Assembly (NCBI GenBank): GCA_027592645.1
Contig: JAQCKI010000005.1
Coordinates: forward strand, 1 to 39,345
Direction: 5' to 3'
Length of the DNA stretch: 39,345 nucleotides
DNA from: Chloroflexota bacterium
Lineage (GTDB): Bacteria; Chloroflexota; Dehalococcoidia; UBA2979
Shown here: positions 14,713 through 23,319 of the stretch, piece after piece
Layout of the letters: the number at the start of each line of letters is the position of its first letter
Position numbering within the stretch: position 1 is the stretch's first letter
Position numbers and translations under genes: made by a program
Notes under the pieces: generated by a model
The model's input: the letters and a program-made list of their open reading frames with translations, nothing else
Database searches by the model: none
What the model was told of the DNA's origin: nothing

Positions 14713-16056
14713 ATGCACGAGCGATCGAACGACTCCGACCCCCGCCAGCATGTGATCCAGGCGTGCCGCGACCACGACGTGAAGTTCATCCGTCTGTGGT
14801 TCACGGACATCCTGGGCATCCTCAAGTCCGTCGCGATCACGCTCGAAGAACTCGAGCACGCGCTGGACGATGGGATCACCTTCGACGGCACGGCCATCGA
14901 GGGGTACGCGCGGCACGGCGAAGCGGACATGATCGCGCGGCCGGACCCGGCGACGTTCCAGTTGCTGCCGTGGCGACCTCGGCCGCAGGCGGTGGCGCGG
15001 ATGTTCTGCTCCGTGCACCGCATCAACGGTGAGCCGTTCAGCGCCGACCCGCGCTACGTGTTGCAGCGGGTGCTGGCCCAGGCCGCGGAGCGCGGCTATA
15101 CGTTCTATGTGTCGCCAGAGGTGGAGTTCTTCTACTTCAAGGACTCGCAGCAGACCGAACCACTCGATCGCGGCGGCTACTTCGACCTCACGCCGATGGA
15201 CAGCGGCTCCAACCTGCGCCGCGAGACGGTGCTGATGCTGGAGGAGATGGGCATCGGCGTGGCGCTGAGCCACCACGAAGTAGCCCCCAGCCAGCACGAG
15301 ATGGACCTGCGCTACACGGACGCCCTGAGCATGGCGGACTCGATCATGACCTTCCGGCTGATCGTGAAGGAAGTGGCGATGCGCCACAACGTGTACGCCA
15401 CCTTCATGCCGAAGCCGATGCAGGGCCACAACGGCTCAGCCATGCACCTTCAACTCTCGCTCTTCCGGGGCGAGGAGAATGCGTTCTCCGATCCGTCCGG
15501 TGCCGACGGTATGTCCGAGGATGGGCGCAAGTTCACGGCTGGCCTGCTGCGCCACGCACCGGAGATCACGCTGGTGACGAACCAGTGGGTGAACTCCTAC
15601 AAGCGGTTGGTGCCGGGGTACGAAGCGCCCACGTATACCTCGTGGTCGTTCCACAACAACTCAGACCTGGTGCGGGTACCCGCGAACCGGCCGGGGACGG
15701 AGATGGGCGCGCGCGTGGAGTACCGCTCGCCGGACTCCGCCTGCAACCCGTACCTGGCGTTCGCCGCGGTCCTCGCTGCCGGCCTCGCCGGGATCGAGGG
15801 CAACTACGACCTCGCGCCCGCGTCCGAGACGCCGGTGTCCGCGATGTCCGACGCCGAGCGCTCGGCGCGCGGCATCGAATCGATACCGTCCTCACTGGGT
15901 GAGGCGATCGAGCGCTTCGAGGCTTCCTCGCTGATGCGGGAGACGCTCGGCGACCGCGTCTTCGAGGGCCTGATCCAGAACAAGAAGATGGAGTGGGCTG
16001 AGTACAGCCAGCAGGTCTCCCAGTTCGAACTGGATCGCTACCTCCCCCTCCTCTAG
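14713..16056 (+). CDS. Glutamine synthetase-family protein (alpha-like, no adenylylation loop)
   Basis: 447 residues from the ATG at 14713. Catalytic features are complete: TFDGTAIEGYARHGEADM, PEVEFFYF, SHHEVAPSQHEMDLRYTDAL, MPKPMQGHNGSAMHLQLSLF, VNSYKRLVPGYEAPTY and VEYRSPDSACNPYLAFAAVL. The loop holding the adenylylated Tyr in GlnA is not conserved (NYDLAPASETPVSAMSD). This fits the GSI-alpha type found in Firmicutes and archaea, or one of the GlnA-like enzymes that join glutamate to other amines. The two synthetase genes are tandem, 59 bp apart, and only the second carries its own GAAAC repeat. Most of the longer open frame before 14713 is a shadow of glnA. Confidence 0.9.
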   Translation: MHERSNDSDPRQHVIQACRDHDVKFIRLWFTDILGILKSVAITLEELEHALDDGITFDGTAIEGYARHGEADMIARPDPATFQLLPWRPRPQAVARMFCSVHRINGEPFSADPRYVLQRVLAQAAERGYTFYVSPEVEFFYFKDSQQTEPLDRGGYFDLTPMDSGSNLRRETVLMLEEMGIGVALSHHEVAPSQHEMDLRYTDALSMADSIMTFRLIVKEVAMRHNVYATFMPKPMQGHNGSAMHLQLSLFRGEENAFSDPSGADGMSEDGRKFTAGLLRHAPEITLVTNQWVNSYKRLVPGYEAPTYTSWSFHNNSDLVRVPANRPGTEMGARVEYRSPDSACNPYLAFAAVLAAGLAGIEGNYDLAPASETPVSAMSDAERSARGIESIPSSLGEAIERFEASSLMRETLGDRVFEGLIQNKKMEWAEYSQQVSQFELDRYLPLL

Positions 16057-16129
16057 CCCCCGCGGGCGCCCTCCACTCGCCCCCGTTGCACCCACGATCT
16101 GGCCCCGCCCGGGCCTCGAAGTTGTGCGC

Positions 16130-16158
16130 CTGACGTGCTTCACGTGGTGATGTATGCT
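16130..16158 (+). promoter_or_regulatory. Promoter of the dehydratase gene pair
   Basis: CTGACG (16130-16135), 17 bp, TATGCT (16153-16158). It lies about 85 bp before the first gene of the pair. Moderate match to the consensus at both boxes. Confidence 0.45.
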
Positions 16159-16243
16159 CCCGACGCATTTGCGGAGCAGCCGACGCGCGTCGACCGCCCT
16201 CGGGCGGCGGCTACGTCGCACGCGCATGGAACAGGAGGAAGAT

Positions 16244-16717
16244 TTGGCCGACGTCATGGAACTGACGCCAGAGATGAAGGCGGCCGTTGGCAAGCCCGGC
16301 GAGCCGACACTGTACGAGGTGACTTCCCTGGGGATCCGGACGTTTGCCCGGGCCGTGGGATACAAGAACCCCGTCTACTTCGACGATGATGCTGCCAAGG
16401 CCAAGGGATTCCCGGCCATCCAGGCGCCTCCCGGCTACCTGGGCATGCCCGTGTGGAACCCGAACAAGCCGTCCGGCCGGCAGGCGACGTTCGAGAGCCC
16501 GTTCAAGCGCAACCTCAACGGCGGCACCGCCGTGGAGCCGCTGGAGCGCGTGTTCGCGGGCGACGTGCTGGAGGCGGTGACATCGCTCACCAGCCTGGAG
16601 ATCGTGCCGAGCGCCGCGTTCGGCCAGATGATGATCCGCGTGTCCGAGACCGTCTACACGCGAAAATCAGACGGCAAGGTCGTGGCGAAGACCCGGGGCA
16701 CCGGGCTCTCGTACTAG
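16244..16717 (+). CDS. MaoC/HadA-like hot-dog dehydratase, non-catalytic-type subunit
   Basis: 157 residues from a TTG at 16244 with AGGAGG 5 bp upstream; an ATG at 16226 is the alternative. The sequence follows the FAS1-like/MaoC N-terminal dehydratase domain (SLGIRTFARAVGYKNPVYFD, KGFPAIQAPPGYLGMPVW, then VFAGDVLEAVTSLTSLEIVP). At the hydratase motif the His is replaced by Tyr (NPVYFDD), as in the stabilising subunit of two-part enzymes such as mycobacterial HadA/HadC. It would pair with the next gene product, which has the catalytic residues. The substrate is probably a 3-hydroxyacyl thioester; chain length unknown. Confidence 0.85.
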   Translation: MADVMELTPEMKAAVGKPGEPTLYEVTSLGIRTFARAVGYKNPVYFDDDAAKAKGFPAIQAPPGYLGMPVWNPNKPSGRQATFESPFKRNLNGGTAVEPLERVFAGDVLEAVTSLTSLEIVPSAAFGQMMIRVSETVYTRKSDGKVVAKTRGTGLSY

Positions 16718-16726
16718 GAGGCAACT

Positions 16727-17152
16727 ATGCCATCAGCGCAGACCTGGGACGCCGTGTCCGAGGGCCAGGAATTCGAGTTGGTAGAGGCGAGCGATTCGCA
16801 GCGCCTTGTGATCTGGGCGGCCGCCTCCGGCGACTTCTACCAGATTCACTACGATGACAACTTCGCCAAGAACAACAAGCTGCCCGACATCATTGTCCAC
16901 GGTGCCCTGAAGGGCATGTGGGTCGGGAAGTTGCTGGACGAAATCGCCGGCGACAACGGCTGGGTGAAGCAGTGGGACGTCTCCTACCGCGGCATGGACA
17001 TTGCCCGCGAGGACGTGACCATCTTCGGCAAGATCACCAAGAAGTACGAGCAGGGTGGTGAGCACCTGGTCGACCTGGAGGTGGGCGTCCGTCGCAAGGA
17101 CGGTTCCGTCTCCACGCCGGGCACCGGCACGCTCCGCCTCGCCAAGAAGTAG
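16727..17152 (+). CDS. MaoC/HadB-like hot-dog dehydratase, catalytic subunit
   Basis: 141 residues, 9 bp after the previous gene, with TAGGAGG before the ATG. The hydratase-2 motif is present as SGDFYQIHYDDNFAKNNKLP, with catalytic Asp and His, followed by IVHGALKGMWVGKLL. The rest is one hot-dog fold (VSYRGMDIAREDVTIFGKIT). Together with the upstream subunit it should dehydrate or hydrate 3-hydroxyacyl thioesters, like the HadAB dehydratase of mycobacterial fatty acid elongation. Expression is probably coupled; a strong terminator follows. Confidence 0.88.
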   Translation: MPSAQTWDAVSEGQEFELVEASDSQRLVIWAAASGDFYQIHYDDNFAKNNKLPDIIVHGALKGMWVGKLLDEIAGDNGWVKQWDVSYRGMDIAREDVTIFGKITKKYEQGGEHLVDLEVGVRRKDGSVSTPGTGTLRLAKK

Positions 17153-17186
17153 CCCTCGAGGGGTTCGCCCCAGCTGAGGAGATCAC

Positions 17187-17212
17187 GAAGCCCGGCCTTG
17201 CGGCCGGGCTTC
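17187..17212. terminator. Bidirectional intrinsic terminator
   Basis: An 11-bp perfect stem GAAGCCCGGCC with loop TTGC. The flanks (CACGAAG before, TTCGTG after) extend the symmetry. It lies between the convergent dehydratase genes and nuoN, so it can end both the dehydratase transcript and the long nuo transcript. Confidence 0.8.
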
Positions 17213-17264
17213 TTCGTGTCCGTCTGGTCGCGACGCGTCGCCCGCGCTCGAGCGGGCCGCGCGT

Positions 17265-18737
17265 CTAGACGCCGGCGAACAGCGCCAGTGCCGCCTCGTG
17301 CGAGGCGCGGAAGAGCGGCGTGCCCCAGATGCCCAGCACCACGACCGCGCCCAGCAAGCTGCCGGTGGTGAGGTAACCGGTCGGGGAGATCCGCCAGCGG
17401 GAGGTGTCACCCTCCGGCTCGTACAGGTACATCTGCTTGATGACCACCAGGTAGTAGTAGAGGGAGATGGTGCTGGCGATGACACCGATGACCACCAGCC
17501 AGAGGTAGTCCGCCTCCACCACCGCCTGGAACAGGATGAACTTGGTGAAGAAGCCGACCAGCAGCGGCATGCCCGCGAGCGAGAAGAGGCCCGCGGTCAA
17601 CACCAGCGCCAGGTACGGGTTGGTCTCGGCGAGCCCCTTGAGGTCGGCGATGCCTTCCTTGCCGGTGCGGTTGTAGAAGTGGATGACGCCGATGAACACC
17701 ACCAGGTTGGTGAGCAGGTAGCCACCGAGGTGCACCAGCAGCGCGGAGGCCGTGTCGCTGGAAAGACCGGTGATCGCCATCAGCATGTAGCCGACCTGCG
17801 CGATCGATGAGTACGCGAGCAGGCGCTTGAGGTTGCTCTGCTGGAGGGCGATCAGGTTGCCGACCACCATCGTCGCGACCGCCAGCGTGGCCATGGCCCA
17901 GCGCCACTCATCGGCAACGGGGTACAGCGGCCCGGCGAACCAACGCAGGATGAGGGCGAATGTGGCCGCCTTGGACGTGGCGGAGAGGTAGGCGGTCACC
18001 GGGATCGGTGCGCCCTCGTACACATCGGGGGTCCACATGTGGAACGGGACAGCGGAGGCCTTGAACCCGAGGCCACCGATGATGAGCACGAGGCCGAGCG
18101 CCAGCGCCATGTCCATGCTGCCGTCGGACGCCGCCAGTGCGGTGGCGATCTCCGTGTACTGCGTGGAACCGGCGACGCCGTACACCAGGCTGAGGCCGTA
18201 GAGCAGCATCGCGGAGGCAACGCCGCCCAGCAGCACGTACTTCAGCACCGCCTCGCCAGAGCGCGGGTCGTTCTTGGCGAGCGACACGGCAACGTACAGG
18301 GAGAACGAGAGCACCTCGATGGCGAGGTAGGCGGTCAGCAGGTCACGCGCGGCGGCCATGTAGATGGCGCCCACGGTGGAGAGCAGCAGCAGCGCGTAGA
18401 ACTCGCCGATGTGGTTGACGTGCTTCTCGACGTACTCGTGGGAGCCCACGATCACCAGGATGGTGGTGCCGATGAAGAGGATGCGGAAGAAGGTGGTGAA
18501 GTTGTCCACCTGGATCAGGCGGGAGAAGTCGTCCACCTGGTTGACGAAGAACAGGCTGACGGCACCGGCCGCCAGCAGGCCGAGCACCGAGAGCAGCGGG
18601 AGGGCGCGGTCACCGACCTTCAGTTCTTGCTTGAAGAGATCCAGGAACATGATCGCGAGCGCGGTGAGACCAATGATGATCTCAGGCGCCAGCAGCGCAA
18701 AGTCCAGGTTCAGCGCGTTTCCGAGCACGTCCGTCAC
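17265..18737 (-). CDS. nuoN: NADH-quinone oxidoreductase subunit N
   Basis: 490 residues, about 14 transmembrane helices, one of the three antiporter-like proton channels of complex I. The key helix-5 Glu is in YLAIEVLSFSLYVAVSLAK, and the helix-7 Lys in AYLSATSKAATFAL, after VPFHMWTPDVYEGAPIPVTA. The GTG start at 18737 has GGAGGACG upstream. It is the last gene of the nuo operon, 31 bp after nuoM, before a shared terminator. Confidence 0.95.
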   Translation of the reverse strand: MTDVLGNALNLDFALLAPEIIIGLTALAIMFLDLFKQELKVGDRALPLLSVLGLLAAGAVSLFFVNQVDDFSRLIQVDNFTTFFRILFIGTTILVIVGSHEYVEKHVNHIGEFYALLLLSTVGAIYMAAARDLLTAYLAIEVLSFSLYVAVSLAKNDPRSGEAVLKYVLLGGVASAMLLYGLSLVYGVAGSTQYTEIATALAASDGSMDMALALGLVLIIGGLGFKASAVPFHMWTPDVYEGAPIPVTAYLSATSKAATFALILRWFAGPLYPVADEWRWAMATLAVATMVVGNLIALQQSNLKRLLAYSSIAQVGYMLMAITGLSSDTASALLVHLGGYLLTNLVVFIGVIHFYNRTGKEGIADLKGLAETNPYLALVLTAGLFSLAGMPLLVGFFTKFILFQAVVEADYLWLVVIGVIASTISLYYYLVVIKQMYLYEPEGDTSRWRISPTGYLTTGSLLGAVVVLGIWGTPLFRASHEAALALFAGV

Positions 18738-18768
18738 TGTCGTCCTCCGGCCCTCTCGTCAGTTCGCG

Positions 18769-20259
18769 CTACAGATAGACGCCGGCCATCTGGATGATCG
18801 AGGGGGCGATGCGGTCAATCCATGGCGCCGGCCAGAGGCCGAGTGCGAGGATTGCGCCCGCCAGGACGGCTGCGCCAGCGCGCTCCGCCCAGGTGATCTC
18901 CTTCAGGCCCGTCCAACGCGGGTTCATCTCGCCGAAGAATGCCTGCGACAACATGCGCAGCAGGTAAGTGGCCGTGATCGCCGCCGTCAGCACAGCCAGG
19001 CCGCCGACGATCGGGTAGGAGCGGAACGCTCCGATGAAGATGTGGACCTCCGCGATGAAGCCGGAGAGCCCTGGCAGACCGAGCGAGGCGAGGGACGCAA
19101 GGACGAAGAAGATCGTCCAGATCGGCATCTGCTTCGCCATGCCGGAGAAGTTCGGAATATCGCGGTTGTGCGACTGGTCATACATGCCGCCGATGAGGAG
19201 GAAGAAGAGGGCCGTCATCAGGCCGTGCGCGGTCATCTGCAACACCGCGCCCGTCCAGCCGATGACGTTCATGGTGCCCAGTCCGAGGAAGACGTACCCC
19301 ATGTGCGAGACGGACGAGAAGCCCATCATCAGCTTCATATCCGTCTGCTTCAGCGCGGAGATGGCGCCGTACAGTGCGGCGGTGATGCCCAGCACCACCA
19401 GCGCCGGGGCCCAGAATGCGCCGCCTTCCGGCATCATCTGGAAGCCGAGGCGCAGCACACCGAACGCGCCGACCTTCATCAGTACGCCCGCGTGGAGCAT
19501 CGAGACGGCGGTGGGGGCGGCAGCGTGGCCGTCCGGCGACCAGGAGTGGAACGGGAACATCGCGCCCAACACCCCACAGCCGACGAGCACCAGTGGGAAG
19601 AAGATCTTCTGGAATGTCTCGTCCTTGGACGCGTTGATCAGCACCTCCATGTCGAAGGTGCCAGCGCCCACGTGGGTGAAGAGGGCGAAGATGACGGCGA
19701 AGATGAAGATGGACCCGGCCATCAGCATCATCATCAGCTTCATCGCGCCGTATTCCTTGCGCGTGGAGCCCCAGATCGCGATGAGCTGGTACATCGGCAG
19801 CAGTGCTACCTCGTACGCCAGGAACCAGAAGAACAGGTCCAGGATGACGAAGACGCCGAAGACGCCGGCGACCAGGATGTAGAGCAGGACGAAGAAGTCC
19901 TTCAATCGGTACTGGATCTTCCAGGAGACCCACGTGCCGGGCAGGATCACGACACCGGTGAGCAGGACGAGGGTGGCGGTGACGCCATCGACACCGACCT
20001 TCATCTGGATGCCGTTCGCACCCAGCACGCCCATGTTCTCCATCCAGGGGAAGGCCAAGACGCCCTGGAACTGCTGACCCTCCGTGAAGGAGTAGGAGAA
20101 GAACACGTACAGGGAGAGGACCAACATCGCGAGGCTGGCGAGCGCGGTCACACCGATGATGACCGCTCGCTCTCGCGAGGGGACCAGCATCAGGAGCGCG
20201 GCGGTACCCAGGGGCACCAGGAAGAGTGCCAGCAGGACGTAGCCGTCAGATTCGGTCAT
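18769..20259 (-). CDS. nuoM: NADH-quinone oxidoreductase subunit M
   Basis: 496 residues, about 14 helices, antiporter-like proton-pumping subunit. The conserved Glu of helix 5 is in LAYEVALLPMYQLIAIWG, and the helix-7 Lys in LHAGVLMKVGAFGVLR, after FPFHSWSPDGHAAAPTAVS. KQTDMKLMMGFSSVSHMGYV is also typical. ATG at 20259 with GAGGGATC upstream. A 92-bp gap separates it from nuoL, which precedes it in the operon. Confidence 0.95.
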   Translation of the reverse strand: MTESDGYVLLALFLVPLGTAALLMLVPSRERAVIIGVTALASLAMLVLSLYVFFSYSFTEGQQFQGVLAFPWMENMGVLGANGIQMKVGVDGVTATLVLLTGVVILPGTWVSWKIQYRLKDFFVLLYILVAGVFGVFVILDLFFWFLAYEVALLPMYQLIAIWGSTRKEYGAMKLMMMLMAGSIFIFAVIFALFTHVGAGTFDMEVLINASKDETFQKIFFPLVLVGCGVLGAMFPFHSWSPDGHAAAPTAVSMLHAGVLMKVGAFGVLRLGFQMMPEGGAFWAPALVVLGITAALYGAISALKQTDMKLMMGFSSVSHMGYVFLGLGTMNVIGWTGAVLQMTAHGLMTALFFLLIGGMYDQSHNRDIPNFSGMAKQMPIWTIFFVLASLASLGLPGLSGFIAEVHIFIGAFRSYPIVGGLAVLTAAITATYLLRMLSQAFFGEMNPRWTGLKEITWAERAGAAVLAGAILALGLWPAPWIDRIAPSIIQMAGVYL

Positions 20260-20351
20260 CGATCCCTCACGTCCCCATCCATCTTCACAGTCGCCCGCGG
20301 CGCCCCTCGAGCGGGCGCGCGCCGCGGTATCAGACGCTCACCGCGCGCGAA

Positions 20352-22265
20352 CTAGCCGCGCGCACCCACCGCGACCACCGCCAGCACGAGCACACCGAGG
20401 GCCATGCCCAGGGCGTAGTTCGGGATGCGGCCGGTCTGCAGGAACTTCAGCCGGTAGCCCAGGTAGGAGATGGTCTGAGCGCCACCGTCCACCCCGGTCT
20501 CGTTCACGATCCGCTTGTCGAACCAGGCGACCACGGTGGCCGCGCCCAGGATGACGCGGTCGATGATGCCCTGGTACAGGTCGTCCATGTAGTAGCGGTT
20601 CACGAACAGCGCGTGCAGGTCGGGTGCCCACTGGCGCGCCTGCACGGCTCGCTGCGCGTCGCCTCGCCAGTACGCCACGCCGATGCCAATGCCCGCCAGC
20701 GCGGTGAGCGTGGCGATGCCGGCGAAGGCGTAGTCCAGCTGTGTGAACGGGTGCGGGTGGTCGATGTAGACCAGTTGCCCGATGCCGCCGACGAAGCCCA
20801 GCGCCTCGCCGACCTGGTCGAAGACGAAGAAGCCGGCGACCGTGGCGAGGCCCGCAAGGATGATGAGCGGAATGGCCATCGCCGGGCCGGACTCGTGCGC
20901 GTGGTCGTACGCGTGGTGATCCTTCGGTTCGCCGAAGAAGGTGAGCAGCACGAGGCGCGTGCTGTAGATAGCGGTGAGCAGCGCCGTGCCGGCGAGCAGC
21001 ACGTACGGGATCGGGCCGCCATCGGCCTGGACGTAGTGCAGGATCTCGTCCTTCGAGAAGAAGCCCGCGAAGATCGGGATCCCGGCCAGCGCGAGGCTGC
21101 CGATGATGAACGTCACTGTGGTGATCGGGAGCTTCTTGCGCAGGCCGCCGAGTGCGCCGACCTCCTGTTGGTGGGTCGCGTGGATCACGGAGCCGGAGCC
21201 CAGGAAGAGCAGCGCCTTGAAGAAGGCGTGGGTGAACAGGTGGAACATCGCCGCGCCCACGGCGCCGACGCCGAGCGCCACGAACATGAAACCGAGTTGC
21301 GAAACGGTGGAGTAGGCCAGCACGCGCTTGATGTCCGTGGACACCAGGCCCATGGTCGCCGCCATGATCGCAGTGATGAGGCCGGTGTAGAGGATGACGT
21401 CGCGCGCGATCAGGATCTCCGCGTACACCGGCGAGAAGCGGGCGACGAGGTAGACGCCGGCGACCACCATGGTGGCAGCGTGGATCAGTGCGGAGACGGG
21501 GGTCGGGCCCTCCATCGCGTCGGGGAGCCAGACGTGCAACGGGAACTGCGCCGACTTACCGACGGCACCGCCGAACAGGAAGAGCATAGCGACGGTCAGG
21601 TAGGTCTCATCGATCTGGCCGGAGGTGGCCGCGGCGATGATCTCCTGGATGTCGAACGTCCCGGTCGCCCGCCAGAGCAGGATGATGCCGATGAGCAGGC
21701 CCACATCGCCGATGCGGGTGGTGACGAACGCCTTCTTGGCGGCCTCCGCGGCCGACTGGCGCTCCCAGTAGAAGCCGATCAGGAGGTAGGAGGCGAGGCC
21801 CACGCCCTCCCACGCGAGGTAGAGCAGGATCAGGTTGCCGGAGACGACCAGCGTGAGCATGGCGGCGACGAAGAGGGACAGGAGCGCGAAGTACCAGCCG
21901 TAGCGAACCTCGCCGTGCATGTAGCCGACGGAGTAGACCATCACCATGAGCGCGACGATGGTCACGACCGGGAGCATGACCATGGTGATCGCGTCCACGT
22001 AGGTGGAGAACTCGATCACGAAGAAACCCTGGCCGATGTTGATCCAGTCGAAGGCGAAGGCGTTCGAGCCGTTGGGCTCGAAGTGGCCATCGTGGAAGGC
22101 GGACTGGAAGTCCACCATGAGCACGAAGACGAGGCCGACCACGGCGGCCATGCCAAGGATGGCGATCCAGTCGCCCCGCCGCGGGATCAGCGCGTTGAAG
22201 AACGCGATCACGGCGAAGAGGACGGCCGGAATGGCCGGCAGTACCCAGGCCTGCTCCATGCCCAT
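20352..22265 (-). CDS. nuoL: NADH-quinone oxidoreductase subunit L
   Basis: 637 residues, the distal antiporter-like subunit, with about 16 helices and the long lateral amphipathic helix at the C-terminal end. The conserved Glu is in YLAWEGVGLASYLLIGFYW, and the channel region FPLHVWLPDAMEGPTPVSAL is intact. After about residue 430 comes a less conserved part with His-rich KDHHAYDHAHESGPA. Start ATG at 22265 with GGAGG upstream; the ATG at 22259 is an equal alternative. It follows nuoK by 56 bp. Confidence 0.95.
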   Translation of the reverse strand: MGMEQAWVLPAIPAVLFAVIAFFNALIPRRGDWIAILGMAAVVGLVFVLMVDFQSAFHDGHFEPNGSNAFAFDWINIGQGFFVIEFSTYVDAITMVMLPVVTIVALMVMVYSVGYMHGEVRYGWYFALLSLFVAAMLTLVVSGNLILLYLAWEGVGLASYLLIGFYWERQSAAEAAKKAFVTTRIGDVGLLIGIILLWRATGTFDIQEIIAAATSGQIDETYLTVAMLFLFGGAVGKSAQFPLHVWLPDAMEGPTPVSALIHAATMVVAGVYLVARFSPVYAEILIARDVILYTGLITAIMAATMGLVSTDIKRVLAYSTVSQLGFMFVALGVGAVGAAMFHLFTHAFFKALLFLGSGSVIHATHQQEVGALGGLRKKLPITTVTFIIGSLALAGIPIFAGFFSKDEILHYVQADGGPIPYVLLAGTALLTAIYSTRLVLLTFFGEPKDHHAYDHAHESGPAMAIPLIILAGLATVAGFFVFDQVGEALGFVGGIGQLVYIDHPHPFTQLDYAFAGIATLTALAGIGIGVAYWRGDAQRAVQARQWAPDLHALFVNRYYMDDLYQGIIDRVILGAATVVAWFDKRIVNETGVDGGAQTISYLGYRLKFLQTGRIPNYALGMALGVLVLAVVAVGARG

Positions 22266-22321
22266 ACGGGCCTACCTCCCCCTGCAATCAGCCAGAGCAC
22301 GGCCCGAAGGCCGAGGGGCTG

Positions 22322-22630
22322 CTACCACTTCAGGCTGTTCGCCGCGTCCACGTTGGCAGTGCGGCGCTCTCGGAAGAGCCGGAGCACCACGCCGAGCGCC
22401 AGGCCAACTTCGGCCGCGGCGACGGTGATCACAAAGAGCGCAAAGATCAGGCCGCTGAACGCGTCGTGATCCATGTACGTGGCGAAGGCGATGAAGTTGA
22501 TCGCCACCGCCGCGAGCATCAGTTCAACGGACATGAGGATCAAGATCGCGCTGCGGCGTGCGAGGACGCCGTAGAACCCGATCGCGAAGAGCAGCGCGGC
22601 GAGCACCAGGAAGTTCTCGATCGGGATCAC
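22322..22630 (-). CDS. nuoK: NADH-quinone oxidoreductase subunit K
   Basis: 102 residues, three helices. The two membrane Glu residues of the proton path are visible in MSVELMLAAVAINF and VAAAEVGLALGVV. The GTG start overlaps the nuoJ stop (GTGA), so translation is coupled. Length and sequence are normal for the family. Confidence 0.95.
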   Translation of the reverse strand: MIPIENFLVLAALLFAIGFYGVLARRSAILILMSVELMLAAVAINFIAFATYMDHDAFSGLIFALFVITVAAAEVGLALGVVLRLFRERRTANVDAANSLKW

Positions 22631-23259
22631 GAGCGGCCCTCCCCGTCCTCAGCCTCAGCGCGACGTGCGTTGACGAAGGCACCGGTGAAGGCGATGTCCA
22701 GCAGGATCGCCACGATGATCACCGGCACGCTGAAGTCTCGGAACAGGCGCATGCCGAAGTCCCGGAACGGGACCACGGCAGCGGTGGGGGAGCCCCACTG
22801 TGCATCGAGCAGGGCGGCGATGAAGACGCCGCCGATGAGCGCCGCGACACCGAAGGCGAACGGCTTCTGCGTGCCATCCTGGACGATCGGGTCGTCCTGC
22901 GCGTTGGTCATCATCAGCGCGAACAGCAGCAGGATGATGACGCCGCCGCCATAGACCAGGATCTGCACCAGCGCGAGGAACTCGGTGAGCAGGAGCAGGT
23001 AGATGCCGGCGACGCCCAGCAGCGTGGCGATCAGCGCGAGCGAGGCGTGCACGATGTTCTTGATCAGCACCGCGCCGAGCGCGCCCGCAAGCACGACCGC
23101 GGCGGCCAGGTAGAACACCATCTCCGCGACGGAGATCGTGCCGGCGATCATGAGGCCGAGCAGCACCACGAGAATCGGCCCACCCGCCAGCCCGGCGACG
23201 GTGCCGCCGGCGACGATGGTGCGGTCGAACTGCGACGGGAGCGGAAGTCGGTCGAACAC
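22627..23259 (-). CDS. nuoJ: NADH-quinone oxidoreductase subunit J
   Basis: 210 residues with GTG at 23259. The NuoJ core begins at SVAEMVFYLAAAVVLAGALG and contains LVQILVYGGGVIILLLFALM, the helix whose pi-bulge is part of coupling. About 40 residues precede the core and include an extra hydrophobic segment (GPILVVLLGLMIAG). An ATG at 23151 would give a protein of normal length, but no ribosome site precedes it, so the longer start is kept with reserve. Confidence 0.92.
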   Translation of the reverse strand: MFDRLPLPSQFDRTIVAGGTVAGLAGGPILVVLLGLMIAGTISVAEMVFYLAAAVVLAGALGAVLIKNIVHASLALIATLLGVAGIYLLLLTEFLALVQILVYGGGVIILLLFALMMTNAQDDPIVQDGTQKPFAFGVAALIGGVFIAALLDAQWGSPTAAVVPFRDFGMRLFRDFSVPVIIVAILLDIAFTGAFVNARRAEAEDGEGRS

Positions 23260-23280
23260 GCGCTGGTCCTCGATACGGTC

Positions 23281-23311
23281 GGTCAGGCGTCCCGGTGGAC
23301 GCAGCCTGACC
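23281..23311. repeat. Inverted repeat between nuoI and nuoJ
   Basis: GGTCAGGC (23281-23288) and GCCTGACC (23304-23311) form a perfect 8-bp stem with a 15-nt loop in the 60-bp gap between nuoI and nuoJ. It is inside the operon and has no U tract, so mRNA stability or processing is more likely than termination. Confidence 0.4.
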
Positions 23312-23319
23312 AGTCCTGG

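Noticed and set aside
16138-16153. Possible second parS (TGCTTCACGTGGTGAT)
   Set aside because: Only the left half resembles parS; several mismatches in the right half break the palindrome.
18409-20355. 648-codon plus-strand open frame opposite nuoM
   Set aside because: Antisense shadow of nuoM and nuoN with no domain signature.
20226-22469. 747-codon plus-strand open frame opposite nuoL
   Set aside because: Composition is a run of His, Asp, Glu, Arg and Gly typical of antisense frames in high-GC DNA, and nuoL, nuoK and nuoM on the other strand are certain genes.
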